DNA of 64,000 nucleotides from Pantoea agglomerans NBRC 102470 (GCF_001598475.1 NZ_BCZA01000003.1:1-64000); one strand, 5' to 3'. Counted from the first letter of the stretch, positions 19,284 through 28,188 are shown. Notes: generated by a model not told the origin, from the sequence alone. Program-made: numbers and translations.

Positions 19284-20852
19284 TTAGTGTGCTCCTGCAC
19301 TGCCTTCGCTCTTAATCGGCGACAGCAGCCAACAAAATGGAATCAAAATCAGGGCGACAATACTCAGGCCTGAGAAGACATCGATGTAAGCGAGGATACG
19401 CGACTGCGCAATCATCTCCTGATAGAGCTGACCGGTTGCCAGCGTGACGGGATCGCCCACCGCCGAGGTAAAGTCGCGTATCGCCTGCGCCCAGTGCTGA
19501 AGCGTAATGTTGAACGGCTCATTCAGCGGCGTCATGTTATGCACCATGTGCGCTGACCGCACCTGTTCGCGCTCGGTAATGGCAGCGGTCGAGAGTGAAA
19601 TCCCAATCGATCCGGCCACGTTACGGAACATGGTAAACAGCGCCGAGGCGTCAGCATTAAGCCGCTGCGGAATGGTGACAAAGGCGATAGTCGTCAGCGG
19701 GACAAACAGGAAACCCAGCCCGATTGACTGTGCGCTGCGCATCAACACCAAAGTGGTGAAATCGACGTTGGGCGTTAAGGTAGCGGAGTAGAGAAACGCC
19801 ACGGCCAGACAGCTAAAGCCAAAGGCAATGATGTAGCGCGTCTGAACGATTGGCATCAGTTTCAGCACCAGCGGTATGGTCAGCACAATCAGCACCGCGC
19901 CAGGCGACAGCACCAGACCTGACCAGGTGGCGGTGTACCCCAGATCCTGCTGCGCCAGCTGTGGCAGCACTACGGAGCTGCCATACAGAATCATCGCCAT
20001 CCCCGCCATCAACAGCCCGGCGACCCAGAAGTTGCGGTCTTTCATCACCAGAATATCGACCACTGGCTTACGGGCATACATCAGCCAGTAGATGGCGCCG
20101 ACGATGCCAATCAAGGCCAGAATGGCGAACAGCACAATAAAGTGCGAGGCAAACCAGTCCTCATCCTCTCCGCGATCCAGCATCACCTGCAGACAACCCA
20201 GTCCTAAGGTAATCAGGCTGATGCCGATATAGTCGATCTTCAGCTTACCTTTGGCCCATTTACGCTCCCACGGTGGATCTTCCAGCAGCTGATAGATCGC
20301 CAGTACGGTAAGCACGCCGACCGGAATGTTGATAAAGAACACCCAGCGCCAGCTGTAGTTGTCGGTAATCCAGCCACCTAATGTCGGGCCAATCACCGGC
20401 GCGACAATAATGGCAATGGAGGAGAGCCCAAACGCCTTGCCGCGATCTTCCGCCTTGAAGTAGTCCAGCAGCACAGACTGCTGAACCGGCTGCAATCCGC
20501 CACCAAAAAAGCCCTGCAGCACGCGGAACAGAATGATTTGCCACAGTTCGGTAGCGATGCCGCACAGGAAGGAGCAGATGGTAAACATCACGATGCAGAT
20601 CAGGAAAAACTGTTTACGGCCAAACAGTCGGCTGAAGAACGCAGAGATAGGCAGCACAATGCCGTTCGCCACCAGATAAGAGGTCAGCACCCAGGTTGAC
20701 TCATCGTAACTGGAGGAGAGCGAACCGGCGATATGCGGCAGCGCCACGTTAACAATGGTGGTGTCGAGGATCTCCATAAACACCGCCAGCGTGACCGTGA
20801 TCGCCACTAACCACGGATTACTGGCGGGTTTCCAGCTCTGCGCCGTACTCAT
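19284..20852 (-). CDS. EmrB-type MFS drug efflux pump (DHA2, 14 spans)
   Basis: A 522-aa inner-membrane proton antiporter of the DHA2 group. Typical motifs are LDTTIVNVALPHIAGSL in the first span (motif D1), the motif-A variant RLFGRKQFF, and GPTLGGWITDNYSWRWVFFINIP (motif C to the EmrB hallmark). The hydrophobic pattern fits 14 spans. Its ATG overlaps the stop of the emrA-like gene (ATGA). With that membrane-fusion protein and the outer-membrane factor downstream it makes a complete three-part export system. The substrate is unknown; hydrophobic drugs or fatty acids are typical. Confidence 0.9.
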   Translation of the reverse strand: MSTAQSWKPASNPWLVAITVTLAVFMEILDTTIVNVALPHIAGSLSSSYDESTWVLTSYLVANGIVLPISAFFSRLFGRKQFFLICIVMFTICSFLCGIATELWQIILFRVLQGFFGGGLQPVQQSVLLDYFKAEDRGKAFGLSSIAIIVAPVIGPTLGGWITDNYSWRWVFFINIPVGVLTVLAIYQLLEDPPWERKWAKGKLKIDYIGISLITLGLGCLQVMLDRGEDEDWFASHFIVLFAILALIGIVGAIYWLMYARKPVVDILVMKDRNFWVAGLLMAGMAMILYGSSVVLPQLAQQDLGYTATWSGLVLSPGAVLIVLTIPLVLKLMPIVQTRYIIAFGFSCLAVAFLYSATLTPNVDFTTLVLMRSAQSIGLGFLFVPLTTIAFVTIPQRLNADASALFTMFRNVAGSIGISLSTAAITEREQVRSAHMVHNMTPLNEPFNITLQHWAQAIRDFTSAVGDPVTLATGQLYQEMIAQSRILAYIDVFSGLSIVALILIPFCWLLSPIKSEGSAGAH

Positions 20853-21994
20853 TCCACCGTTACCTTCGGTTCAACAGAGAGACCCAGCGGCAGAGGATGG
20901 TTCGGATCAAGGCCCTTGTCGATGACGATTTTCACCGGCACGCGCTGAACGATTTTCACATAGTTACCGGTGGCGTTTTCTGACGGGAAAGTCGAGAAGC
21001 GTGAACCAGAGCCCATCTGAATACTGTCAACATGCCCTTCCAGCTTCATATCCGGCCAGGCATCGACGCTGATTTCAACTTTGTCGCCAGGATTCATGTG
21101 TTGCAGCTGAGACTCTTTGAAGTTAGCGGTGACCCAGATCTCAGGCGAGACCAGCGAAAACAGCGAAGATCCCGCCTGCACCAGTGTGCCCAGCTGAACG
21201 TTACGCTTGGTGACAAACCCGTCATAGGGCGCGCGAACCTGGGTATAGGAGAGATTAAGATCGGCCGTGCTTAACTGCGCCTTAGCCTGCTCAACCTGTT
21301 GCTGACGCGCTTCAACATTGGTCTCCTGCTGGCGAATCTGCAGAGCAACCTGTGACGCCACTTCAACCTGTGCTTTCGCGCTTTGTAGCTGCGCCTGCGC
21401 CGAACGTAACTGCGCGGACGCGCTGTCGATATTACGCTGACTGGTCGCACGCGGGTCGACGCCGCGCTGGCGACGATAATCCGCCTGTGCATTAAGCAGA
21501 TTCGCTTCGGCTTTCGCCTGATCCGCCAGCGCCTGATCGCGCTGTGCCGGATACTGTACCTTTGACAGCGCCAGCTGAGCCTGCGCCTGATGCAGCTGTG
21601 CGACAGCTAAACCGAGCTGCGCATTAGCCTGTTCACGCTGGGCACGATTGTCGCTGGGATCGATCTCCACCAGCAGATCGCCCTTCTTCACCCGCTGGTT
21701 ATCTTTCACCAGCAGCTTCACGACATAGCCGGAGGCTTTAGGCGCAATGGTAACGGCATCGCCTTCGGTAAAGGCGTCGTCGGTGGTTTCAATATTGCGG
21801 GTAGTGAACCAGAACCAGAAGCCGACAATCAGCATAATCACCACCACTACCGCCAGAATAATCAGCGGCTTTTTACCGGGGCGTTTACGCTCAGGCTGCT
21901 GGTCGTTGTCCTGATTTTCCTCTGACTGACGGTTTTTATCCGTCGCATTTTCTGCGTCCTGCTGGTGTGGATCGCGTTGGTTATTCTCGCTCAT
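20849..21994 (-). CDS. EmrA-type membrane-fusion protein
   Basis: A periplasmic adaptor of about 381 aa. A hydrophilic Gln/Asn/Asp-rich N-terminal tail is followed by one membrane anchor (LIILAVVVVIMLIVGFWFWF). After the anchor come the TTDDAFTEGDAVTIAPKASGYV lipoyl half, a long alpha-helical hairpin (about 120-240, Gln/Ala-rich) and the second lipoyl half DLNLSYTQVRAPYDGFV. Three starts are possible (GTG, ATG and ATG within seven codons); I chose the last ATG because the other two lack a Shine-Dalgarno, but the choice is weak. It is the first gene of the pump operon; no regulator is adjacent. Confidence 0.88.
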   Translation of the reverse strand: MSENNQRDPHQQDAENATDKNRQSEENQDNDQQPERKRPGKKPLIILAVVVVIMLIVGFWFWFTTRNIETTDDAFTEGDAVTIAPKASGYVVKLLVKDNQRVKKGDLLVEIDPSDNRAQREQANAQLGLAVAQLHQAQAQLALSKVQYPAQRDQALADQAKAEANLLNAQADYRRQRGVDPRATSQRNIDSASAQLRSAQAQLQSAKAQVEVASQVALQIRQQETNVEARQQQVEQAKAQLSTADLNLSYTQVRAPYDGFVTKRNVQLGTLVQAGSSLFSLVSPEIWVTANFKESQLQHMNPGDKVEISVDAWPDMKLEGHVDSIQMGSGSRFSTFPSENATGNYVKIVQRVPVKIVIDKGLDPNHPLPLGLSVEPKVTVE

Positions 21995-22105
21995 AGTTCC
22001 CATCACTGGCTAAGGCCCTAATTCCCGGGCATAAAGGTCCTGTTAACCTTATATCGGAAACTGACAAAATCCAGCGCAACTTTACGAAACTTGAGAAATG
22101 GCGCA

Positions 22106-22136
22106 CATCCTGCCACCTGTGGCGGGTAGCAGGATG
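22106..22136 (-). terminator. Stem-loop between ybiR and the emrA-like gene
   Basis: CATCCTGC (22106-22113) and GCAGGATG (22129-22136) form an 8-bp stem with a 15-base loop containing CCACC/GGCGG-type pairing. It lies just past the ybiR stop codon. There is no clear T-run, so termination may be partial. Confidence 0.45.
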
Positions 22137-22144
22137 CGTCGGGC

Positions 22145-23254
22145 CTAATTGAGCAGCCGCAACAGCAGCCAGCCGCTGGCCATCGACCAGGCAAGCAGAG
22201 GGAGAGAAAAGAGATGGAAATGCCACCAGACGGCCCGATCTTTCGCCATACGCAGGGCAATAAGGTTAGCGAGCGAACCCGGCAGCAGACCGAATCCGCC
22301 AATATTGACCGCCCAGGCCAGCACATCGCCAGGCGGGACTTTTTGCAGCAGCAGAATCGTCGCCGGAACGTTGCTGATCACCTGTGACAGACCAATCGCC
22401 AGCAGGTAGAGCTGCCCCTGACCGAAATGAGAAACCGCATCAAAGTGAGCCTGCATCACCGGCAGACGCGTCATCAGGAAGACGTCAATAAACATGGCGA
22501 TAAACACCGCCAGCAGGCTCCAGTCGATGCGCAGCAGCACTGGACGCGCCATCACCAGGAACGTGGCAAGAATCAGCAGCAGGACCCAACCGGTGATTTC
22601 CAGCTCCAGGCCGGCGATAAACAGCAGGTATAGCACCACGCTGACAATAAACAGCGGCTTCTGCCACTGCGGCTGTTCCGGGTTGTCATGCTTATCAATC
22701 GACCGCTTTGAAAAGCTGAACCAGGTTAATACCATCAGGCTAAGCAGCAGCCAGGCGGCCAGCGGCAGCATCTGCACAATAAACGCGACAACACTTAGTT
22801 TGCCGTGGCTCCACAGCAGAATGTTTTGCGGGTTGCCGACCGGCGTCAGCAGGGATCCGGCGTTGACCGCCAGCGCTTCGAAGATGATCAGTCGCGAGAT
22901 GGGTAAGTGAGAGAACTTTCGCAGCGTCAGCGTCAGCGGCACCAGAATAAACAGCGCCACATCATTGGTCAGAAACGTAGAGAGCAACGCGGCAGCCAGC
23001 ACCATAAACAGCGCCAGCGCACGTTCGTGCCGGAAACGCGCAATCAGTCGTCCCCCCAGCACGTCAAAGTAGCCACTGGTTTCCAGCCCTTTGGTCAGGA
23101 TCAACAATCCGGTGAGCGTAATAATGGTATGCCAGTCTACGGCACCGGGCAGATCGGCCCAGCGAAAATCCGCCAGAAATGCCAGAACTACACCAATCAC
23201 GATTAATAAATGCAAAACAGAGTCATGCAAAAAAGATCGAAGCAGTTGAGGCAT
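22145..23254 (-). CDS. ybiR: Inner-membrane transporter YbiR (ArsB/DASS-type)
   Basis: A 369-aa protein with about 10-11 hydrophobic spans, belonging to the ion-transporter superfamily that includes ArsB and citrate carriers. The paired re-entrant loop signatures are recognisable: STFLTNDVALFILVPLTL, AVNAGSLLTPVGNPQN, and later LSQVISNVPATILL. E. coli YbiR (372 aa) also lies next to mntR, so the orthology is well supported. The substrate is not established; its place next to mntR hints at a metal-linked role. Confidence 0.87.
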   Translation of the reverse strand: MPQLLRSFLHDSVLHLLIVIGVVLAFLADFRWADLPGAVDWHTIITLTGLLILTKGLETSGYFDVLGGRLIARFRHERALALFMVLAAALLSTFLTNDVALFILVPLTLTLRKFSHLPISRLIIFEALAVNAGSLLTPVGNPQNILLWSHGKLSVVAFIVQMLPLAAWLLLSLMVLTWFSFSKRSIDKHDNPEQPQWQKPLFIVSVVLYLLFIAGLELEITGWVLLLILATFLVMARPVLLRIDWSLLAVFIAMFIDVFLMTRLPVMQAHFDAVSHFGQGQLYLLAIGLSQVISNVPATILLLQKVPPGDVLAWAVNIGGFGLLPGSLANLIALRMAKDRAVWWHFHLFSLPLLAWSMASGWLLLRLLN

Positions 23255-23274
23255 GATGAAGGTACGCCTTAGCG

Positions 23275-23733
23275 TTAGCGGGTTTCGGAGAATTTCTTAA
23301 ATACGGCCAGCGTTTCATCACTGACGTGATGCTCAATACCTTCTGAATCACGTCGGGCAGTTTCGGGACTGATGCCTAACGCCAGCAGAAAACTTTCAAC
23401 AATGTGATGACGGGCGCGACTCTCCTCTGCCAGTTTCTCTCCTTCACCAGTCAGAAAGACACCGCGGTAAGGCACTTGTTCAACCAGCCCGGCACTGCCA
23501 AGCCGCTTCAGCATTTTCGCTACGGTCGGTTGTGAAACGCCCAGGCGGGCCGCCATATCAACCTGACGCGCTTCGCCAAATTCACCAATCAAATCAGAGA
23601 TTAACTCAACGTAGTCATCAATTAATTCCCGACGATGCGCTTCACGCACCTGCCGAAAACCTTCGACATGCTCTTCAATATCTTTCAGTGGTCCTTTTGG
23701 CGCAGAAACCACGCTTTTAGCACGACGACTCAT
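23275..23733 (-). CDS. mntR: Manganese-responsive repressor MntR
   Basis: A 152-aa DtxR-family regulator that binds Mn(II) and represses manganese import while controlling mntS and mntP. The winged helix-turn-helix is at about residues 55-100 ([23 protein letters not shown]). Likely metal ligands sit in EGIEHHVS and the preceding His/Glu helix. There is no SH3-like domain, as in other enteric MntR. It is transcribed away from the mntS-like gene, with a candidate operator between them at 23848-23865. Confidence 0.93.
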   Translation of the reverse strand: MSRRAKSVVSAPKGPLKDIEEHVEGFRQVREAHRRELIDDYVELISDLIGEFGEARQVDMAARLGVSQPTVAKMLKRLGSAGLVEQVPYRGVFLTGEGEKLAEESRARHHIVESFLLALGISPETARRDSEGIEHHVSDETLAVFKKFSETR

Positions 23734-23836
23734 TCAGCTTCCTCATTATTTTTTCCCGTACTGTCACTGCTGTACGGATTTAGCTGCGCTCATTGTAAAC
23801 CAGCCGCAAAGAAGCTCAAATTTTTCGTCATTAGCC

Positions 23837-23866
23837 TTGGCTAAAGGATATAGCCAGTGCTATATT
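23837..23866 (+). promoter_or_regulatory. Candidate mntS promoter with overlapping MntR operator
   Basis: ATATAGC-CAGT-GCTATAT (23848-23865) is a perfect inverted repeat that resembles the E. coli MntR box (ACATAGC...GCTATGT). It overlaps a -10 TATATT (23861-23866), with a possible -35 TTGGCT 18 bases upstream (23837-23842). A second perfect palindrome, TTAGCCTTGGCTAA (23831-23844), lies just upstream. The position fits repression of the small gene to the right by Mn-MntR. Confidence 0.7.
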
Positions 23867-23986
23867 TGACGATAATGTAAGCAGCAAAAGAGCGATCCCA
23901 GTTGATCCTCTGTTGCTCCGGTGATGATGACGCCTCTCACCGCAGGCTGCTGACTACCGCGTCGACAATGATTGGGAGGTGATTCT

Positions 23987-24178
23987 ATGAGCACCCTGAA
24001 ATGTTGCTTAGATTGCAGTAAATGCTTCCAGGCTGAGAAGAAAACAACCACGGAGATGAAATCCTGGCTGTGCCTGCTGACGCGTTCACCGTTCACACTG
24101 CGTCTGATGTTGCTGGAAAAACTGCTGGGCCATAAGTCTGACGATCGTCGCTGTCAGAATCTCATCTGGCGCGGCTAA
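23987..24178 (+). CDS. mntS: MntS-like small protein with a Cys-rich N-terminal extension
   Basis: A 63-aa protein. Its C-terminal half reads LLTRSPFTLRLMLLEKLLG, which matches the core of the 42-aa E. coli MntS (SPFKVRLMLLSML), a small protein that raises free intracellular manganese. The location also fits: it is divergent from mntR with a MntR-type operator. The start at 23987 has an almost ideal GGAGGTGAT Shine-Dalgarno. A start at 24056 would give a 40-aa product of E. coli size but has no usable ribosome-binding site. The extra 23 residues hold a CCxxCxxC cluster (KCCLDCSKC), which E. coli MntS lacks. A metal- or redox-binding role for it is inference. Confidence 0.75.
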   Translation: MSTLKCCLDCSKCFQAEKKTTTEMKSWLCLLTRSPFTLRLMLLEKLLGHKSDDRRCQNLIWRG

Positions 24179-24370
24179 TCCTGATTCTATGCCTTTCAGC
24201 CGCTGGCTGAGAGGCGCACTCTCCCTTTCTGCTCTCTTTTTTTCCTGTTTCCCCATCGAATCAATATGACCTGCGGCTTCAACCAGCATGGCTGCTGATC
24301 GGCTACAGCGATCCGGGAAAGTCGGGAAACGTGCAGGCACGAGAGAAGGGTGAGTAAATCAGCACAATAA

Positions 24371-24397
24371 AAAACGGCCCACAAGGGGCCGCTTTTT
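24371..24397 (-). terminator. Terminator of ompX
   Basis: CGGCCC and GGGCCG pair with a short loop. On the minus strand this is followed by TTTTTTATTG, and the other side also has a T-run. It lies about 20 bases past the ompX stop codon. Confidence 0.8.
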
Positions 24398-24418
24398 TGC
24401 AGGTCAGCTAAGCTAAAC

Positions 24419-24931
24419 TTAGAAGCTGTAACCTACGCCAGCAATCCAGGTGCCAACGTCAACGTTACGGATACGGCTCTGCTCGTAACCAACGTCAACT
24501 GCGAAGTCCTGAACTGGGTTAAACTGCAGACCTGCGCCGTAAGAGAAACCTACGTCGCTTGAATCAGTTTTATCGCGTGATGAAGTATCGTTCTGCTGGA
24601 ATTTACCGTAGCCGATACCCACAACACCGTAGATGCTTGCCCAGTCGTTCAGACGGAAAGCAGGACCACCGGTCACACCGTAGTACTGGCCTTTGTTATA
24701 AATGCCAGAATCGGTGTTATCTTTTTCTGTGTAGGTGAATGAACCGATCCAACCCAGTGGGTTAGAACCGTCTTCGTAGCGGTATTTCAGGTTGAAGCCG
24801 TTAGCTTTGTTAGCTACGCCCTGATAGTCGCTCTGAGCATAGCCACCAGTTACGGTGCTCTGTGCCATTGCTGAACCTGCAGATACTGCCAGTACACAGG
24901 CTAATGCTGAAAGACATGCAATTTTTTTCAT
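24419..24931 (-). CDS. ompX: Outer-membrane beta-barrel protein OmpX
   Basis: A 170-aa, eight-stranded outer-membrane barrel of the Ail/Lom family. The signal peptide is about residues 1-23 (MKKIACLSALACVLAVSAGSAMA). The mature protein starts with STVTGGYAQSD and ends GTWIAGVGYSF, with the terminal Phe needed for barrel insertion. It closely resembles E. coli OmpX (171 aa). The start has GAGGTGG upstream, and the longer open frame adds only an unrelated tail. As in E. coli, it is divergent from rhtA. Confidence 0.95.
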   Translation of the reverse strand: MKKIACLSALACVLAVSAGSAMAQSTVTGGYAQSDYQGVANKANGFNLKYRYEDGSNPLGWIGSFTYTEKDNTDSGIYNKGQYYGVTGGPAFRLNDWASIYGVVGIGYGKFQQNDTSSRDKTDSSDVGFSYGAGLQFNPVQDFAVDVGYEQSRIRNVDVGTWIAGVGYSF

Positions 24932-25299
24932 AACCACCTCAAATGTGAAAATACTTCTCTCCTGACAACGCTGAAAATATAACAAAAAATAGCGAGAAAC
25001 TCTGCCCGGATTTTGTTGTCTAACAGAATGTTTGGTGTAACAGGAAGTTAATGCGACAACCTATGTCATTCATTTTTCTTATAAAATCCGTCATCTTTCT
25101 GCAATAATCATTTCGTGCTCATTTCGTTCTTTAAGTTAAATCCTAAAAAAACCTGACATTTCTTTACCTAAATGGCCCTGATTCTGGCCAAAAATCGTTC
25201 AGTTGAGAGAAATTTAAAACCCCATTCCATGATTTTTTGCCTGCTATTTCCTTTACACTGGCTGACTCACTACGTTGATGACCAGGAAAAGTACACAGG
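24932..25299. other. Divergent ompX/rhtA upstream region
   Basis: About 370 A/T-rich bases that must hold both promoters. I could not assign -35/-10 pairs with confidence, and I see no gene or notable repeat. Confidence 0.4.
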
Positions 25300-26214
25300 A
25301 TGTCTGCCTCTCCCGCTTCTAAAAACCTTGCCCCGATAGTGATGCCGATTGCCGTACTGCTGATTGCGATGCTGTCGCTTCAGGGCGGTGCTTCGCTGGC
25401 GAAAAGCCTGTTTCCTGCCGTTGGCGCTACCGGCATCACCGCGCTGCGCCTGGGCTTTGGCACCCTGATACTCTGTATTATCTTCAAACCCTGGCGTTTA
25501 CGCTTTAGCCGGGAACAACGTCTGCCACTCCTGATGTATGGACTGGCGCTGGGCACAATGAATTTCACGTTCTATCTGGCGATTCGTACCGTGCCGCTGG
25601 GTGTGGCGGTGGGACTGGAATTTACCGGCCCACTGGCGCTGGCGCTATTCGGATCGCGCCGGCCACTGGATTTTGTCTGGGTGCTGCTGGCCGTGATTGG
25701 TCTGTGGTTCCTGCTGCCTTTTGGCACAGGCATGACTGCGATTGATCCGCTGGGCGCTGCACTGGCAGTGAGTGCAGGCGCCTGCTGGGCGATCTATATC
25801 CTGGCGGGACAGCGGGCAGGCGCAGAACATGGCCCGGCGACAGTGGCTATCGGGTCGCTGATTGCCTCAGTGATTTTTGTACCGCTGGGGCTGACGTTCG
25901 CAGAAAGTGGCATCTGGACATGGGCCGTTATGCCGATCGCGTTGCTGGTTGCCCTGCTCTCCAGCGCCATCCCCTATTCGCTGGAGATGATCGCCCTCAC
26001 CCGCTTACCGGCGCGCATCTTCGGCACGCTGATGAGTCTGGAACCCGCCATGGCTGCCTTTTCCGGCATGCTGTTTCTGGGGGAAACCCTGACCGGGCTT
26101 CAGTGGCTGGCGCTGCTGGCGATCATCATCGCCTCGGCAGGTTCAACGCTGACCATGCGGCCGAAAAAGAGTCAGTTAAACAGCGTTGAATTATCAGACG
26201 ATATCCAAAAATAA
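25300..26214 (+). CDS. rhtA: Threonine/homoserine exporter RhtA
   Basis: A 304-aa inner-membrane exporter of the drug/metabolite transporter (EamA) superfamily, with ten predicted spans in two EamA repeats (about 20-145 and 155-285). The motifs MLSLQGGASLAKSLFPAVGATGITALRLGFG and the second-repeat RIFGTLMSLEPAMAA resemble E. coli RhtA (295 aa). It exports threonine and homoserine. The start codon has only a weak CAGG, and the C-terminal tail is hydrophilic. The dps and ompX neighbours match E. coli. Confidence 0.93.
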   Translation: MSASPASKNLAPIVMPIAVLLIAMLSLQGGASLAKSLFPAVGATGITALRLGFGTLILCIIFKPWRLRFSREQRLPLLMYGLALGTMNFTFYLAIRTVPLGVAVGLEFTGPLALALFGSRRPLDFVWVLLAVIGLWFLLPFGTGMTAIDPLGAALAVSAGACWAIYILAGQRAGAEHGPATVAIGSLIASVIFVPLGLTFAESGIWTWAVMPIALLVALLSSAIPYSLEMIALTRLPARIFGTLMSLEPAMAAFSGMLFLGETLTGLQWLALLAIIIASAGSTLTMRPKKSQLNSVELSDDIQK

Positions 26215-26223
26215 ACGCTATCC

Positions 26224-26243
26224 GCCCCGCCTGCAGGCGGGGC
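26224..26243 (+). terminator. Hairpin after rhtA
   Basis: GCCCCGCC-TGCA-GGCGGGGC, an 8-bp G/C stem directly after the rhtA stop, followed by TAAATAATAAT rather than a pure T-run. Confidence 0.55.
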
Positions 26244-26487
26244 TAAATAATAATCATGCTCATCATGAGAATTATTCCTAATCTTCGCGCCTTCCTGCGC
26301 TGCCTATTTTGAAACAGACACTTACCAGTTATTTACACAATAGAATAACCTTATGATTTAAATAGCTATTTATTTGTTTTTATATTTTAACATGGCATTA
26401 ACCTTCTTAGCCCAGCTCTGCTTTTAGTAAAGACGCACGCTATTTCATCCATCGACAAAGTCGTTTCTGCAAAGCTGAAAAGCGCTG

Positions 26488-26494
26488 CTATACT
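26488..26494 (+). promoter_or_regulatory. Extended -10 element of dps, sigma-S-like
   Basis: CTATACT, preceded by G, matches the sigma-S-preferred -10 form. It lies 47 bases before the dps ATG, the expected place for the stationary-phase promoter of this gene. No good -35 is seen, which also suits sigma-S. Confidence 0.55.
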
Positions 26495-26540
26495 TATCCG
26501 GTACTTGATTAGGACAACCATCAAAGAGAGGACTGAAACG

Positions 26541-27044
26541 ATGAGTACCGCTAAATTGGTTAAAACTAAATCTTCTGACCTGATTTATACCCGCAATGAT
26601 GTGGCCGAAGACGATAAAAAAGCCACCATCGCGGTGTTAAACCGTATGGTAGTCGAGTTTATTGACCTGTCATTGATCACTAAGCAGGCGCACTGGAACA
26701 TGCGCGGTGCTAATTTTATCGGTGTGCATGAGATGCTGGACGGCTTCCGCACCGCGATTACCGATCATCAGGATACTATTGCCGAGCGTGTGGTTCAGCT
26801 GGGTGGCGTGGCGCTGGGCACCACGCAGGTCGTTAACGATACGACTCCGCTGAAGAGCTATCCGCTGAATATTCACAGCGTTCAGGATCATCTGAAAGCG
26901 CTGGCAGACCGTTACAGCGTTGTCGCGAATGACACCCGTAAAGCAATCACTGAAGTGAAAGACGAAGATACCGCTGATATCTTTACTGCGGCATCACGTG
27001 ACCTTGATAAATTCCTGTGGTTTATCGAAGCGAACATCGAATAA
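26541..27044 (+). CDS. dps: DNA-protecting ferritin-like protein Dps
   Basis: A 167-aa dodecameric mini-ferritin that binds DNA and oxidises Fe(II) with H2O2; the length equals E. coli Dps. The intersubunit ferroxidase ligands are in [22 protein letters not shown] and DHQDTIAE (the His, His, Asp and Glu of the family). The Lys-rich, mobile N-terminus [12 protein letters not shown] used for DNA binding is kept. The ATG at 26541 fits the E. coli N-terminus; an upstream in-frame start at 26505 would add 12 unrelated residues. Confidence 0.95.
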   Translation: MSTAKLVKTKSSDLIYTRNDVAEDDKKATIAVLNRMVVEFIDLSLITKQAHWNMRGANFIGVHEMLDGFRTAITDHQDTIAERVVQLGGVALGTTQVVNDTTPLKSYPLNIHSVQDHLKALADRYSVVANDTRKAITEVKDEDTADIFTAASRDLDKFLWFIEANIE

Positions 27045-27062
27045 GACTCAATGCAGTCTGTC

Positions 27063-27085
27063 AGGCGGGGAAACCCGCCTTTTTT
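27063..27085 (+). terminator. Terminator of dps
   Basis: AGGCGGG-GAAA-CCCGCCT followed by TTTTT: a 7-bp stem with a stable GAAA tetraloop. Confidence 0.85.
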
Positions 27086-27173
27086 ACGTCTGTGTTACCG
27101 CATTTTTATGACCCTGTTAACAGTTCTTCCCTCCTCCGCTTCACAGCCTTAACATCTGAGGCACACTACCGCT

Positions 27174-27222
27174 TGCACCAAAACAGCCACCTGCACCAAA
27201 ATTGAGCACCAAACTGGTGCAA
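27174..27222 (+). promoter_or_regulatory. NtrC binding sites upstream of glnHPQ
   Basis: Three TGCACCA-type half-sites occur at 27174, 27192 and 27205. The last is a full dyad, GCACCA-AAC-TGGTGC (27206-27220), matching the NtrC consensus. They lie about 70-120 bases upstream of the sigma-54 promoter, as an enhancer should. Confidence 0.75.
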
Positions 27223-27292
27223 TGGCAGAATTAACTGCAAAATCGTGTCAGCTATGTTATTTAACTCTCTGATTTCGCAGATTTTGCAAAGT

Positions 27293-27308
27293 TGGCATAA
27301 TTCTTTCA
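27293..27308 (+). promoter_or_regulatory. Sigma-54 promoter of glnHPQ
   Basis: TGGCAT-AATTC-TTTCA has the -24 GG and -12 C spacing of the sigma-54 consensus (TGGCACnnnnnTTGC), with one G-to-T change in the -12 box. It would start transcription near 27319, 45 bases before glnH. Together with the NtrC dyad this gives nitrogen control. Confidence 0.75.
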
Positions 27309-27363
27309 TATGACAAGCCGCAAACGCAGGCCCTGCCGCCTGGTAGTAAAAAAAGGAAAAATG

Positions 27364-28110
27364 ATGAAGTCACTGTTAAAAGTTTCTGTGGCCGCGCTGG
27401 CGCTGGCCTTCTCTCTCTCTTCCACTGCAGCAGACAAGAAGCTGGTCGTCGCCACGGATACCGCCTTTGTTCCGTTTGAATTTAAACAGGGTGATAAATA
27501 TGTCGGCTTCGATGTGGATCTGTGGGATGCCATTGCGAAAGAGCTGAAGCTCGATTACACCCTGAAGCCAATGGACTTCAGCGGCATTATCCCTGCACTG
27601 CAAACGCGCAATGTCGATCTGGCACTGGCGGGTATCACCATTACCGAAGAACGTAAAAAAGCGATTGAGTTCTCTGACGGCTATTACAAAAGCGGTCTGC
27701 AGGTGATGGTGCGTAACAATGAAAACGACATCAAAGGCATCAGCGATCTGAACGGTAAAGTGGTCGCAGTGAAAAGCGGCACCGGCTCCGTGGAATACGC
27801 GAAAGCCAACATCAAATCCAAAGATCTGCGTCAGTTCCCGAATATCGACAGCGCCTATATGGAACTGGGCACCAACCGTGCGGACGCCGTGCTGCATGAC
27901 ACGCCAAACATCCTTTACTTCATCCATACCGCCGGTAAAGGCCGCTTTAAAGCGGTAGGCGATTCAATTGAAGCGCAGCAGTATGGTATCGCCTTCCCGA
28001 AAGGCAGCGACGATTTACGTGAAAAAGTCAACGGCGCACTGAAAACCCTGAAAGAGAACGGCACCTACAACACGCTCTATAAAAAATGGTTTGGCACCGA
28101 ACCTAAATAA
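27364..28110 (+). CDS. glnH: Glutamine-binding periplasmic protein GlnH
   Basis: A 248-aa solute-binding protein (family 3), as long as in E. coli. The signal peptide covers about residues 1-22. The mature protein begins [18 protein letters not shown] and carries the ligand-site segments of GlnH such as [14 protein letters not shown] and [13 protein letters not shown]. Two adjacent ATGs occur (27361, 27364); the second has AGGA seven bases upstream and gives the known N-terminus. It is the first gene of glnHPQ, under a sigma-54/NtrC promoter. Confidence 0.95.
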   Translation: MKSLLKVSVAALALAFSLSSTAADKKLVVATDTAFVPFEFKQGDKYVGFDVDLWDAIAKELKLDYTLKPMDFSGIIPALQTRNVDLALAGITITEERKKAIEFSDGYYKSGLQVMVRNNENDIKGISDLNGKVVAVKSGTGSVEYAKANIKSKDLRQFPNIDSAYMELGTNRADAVLHDTPNILYFIHTAGKGRFKAVGDSIEAQQYGIAFPKGSDDLREKVNGALKTLKENGTYNTLYKKWFGTEPK

Positions 28111-28133
28111 TAATTTGCCCGTTATCTGATTTC

Positions 28134-28162
28134 AGCAGGGAAACTTTTTCCCTGCTTTTTTC
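28134..28162 (+). terminator. Intercistronic hairpin between glnH and glnP
   Basis: AGCAGGGAAA and TTTCCCTGCT form a 10-bp stem followed by TTTTT. It probably acts as a partial terminator or 3' stabiliser, so that the abundant binding protein is made in excess over the membrane parts. Confidence 0.7.
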
Positions 28163-28188
28163 CATCGCAACATATCTGGAGTGACACC

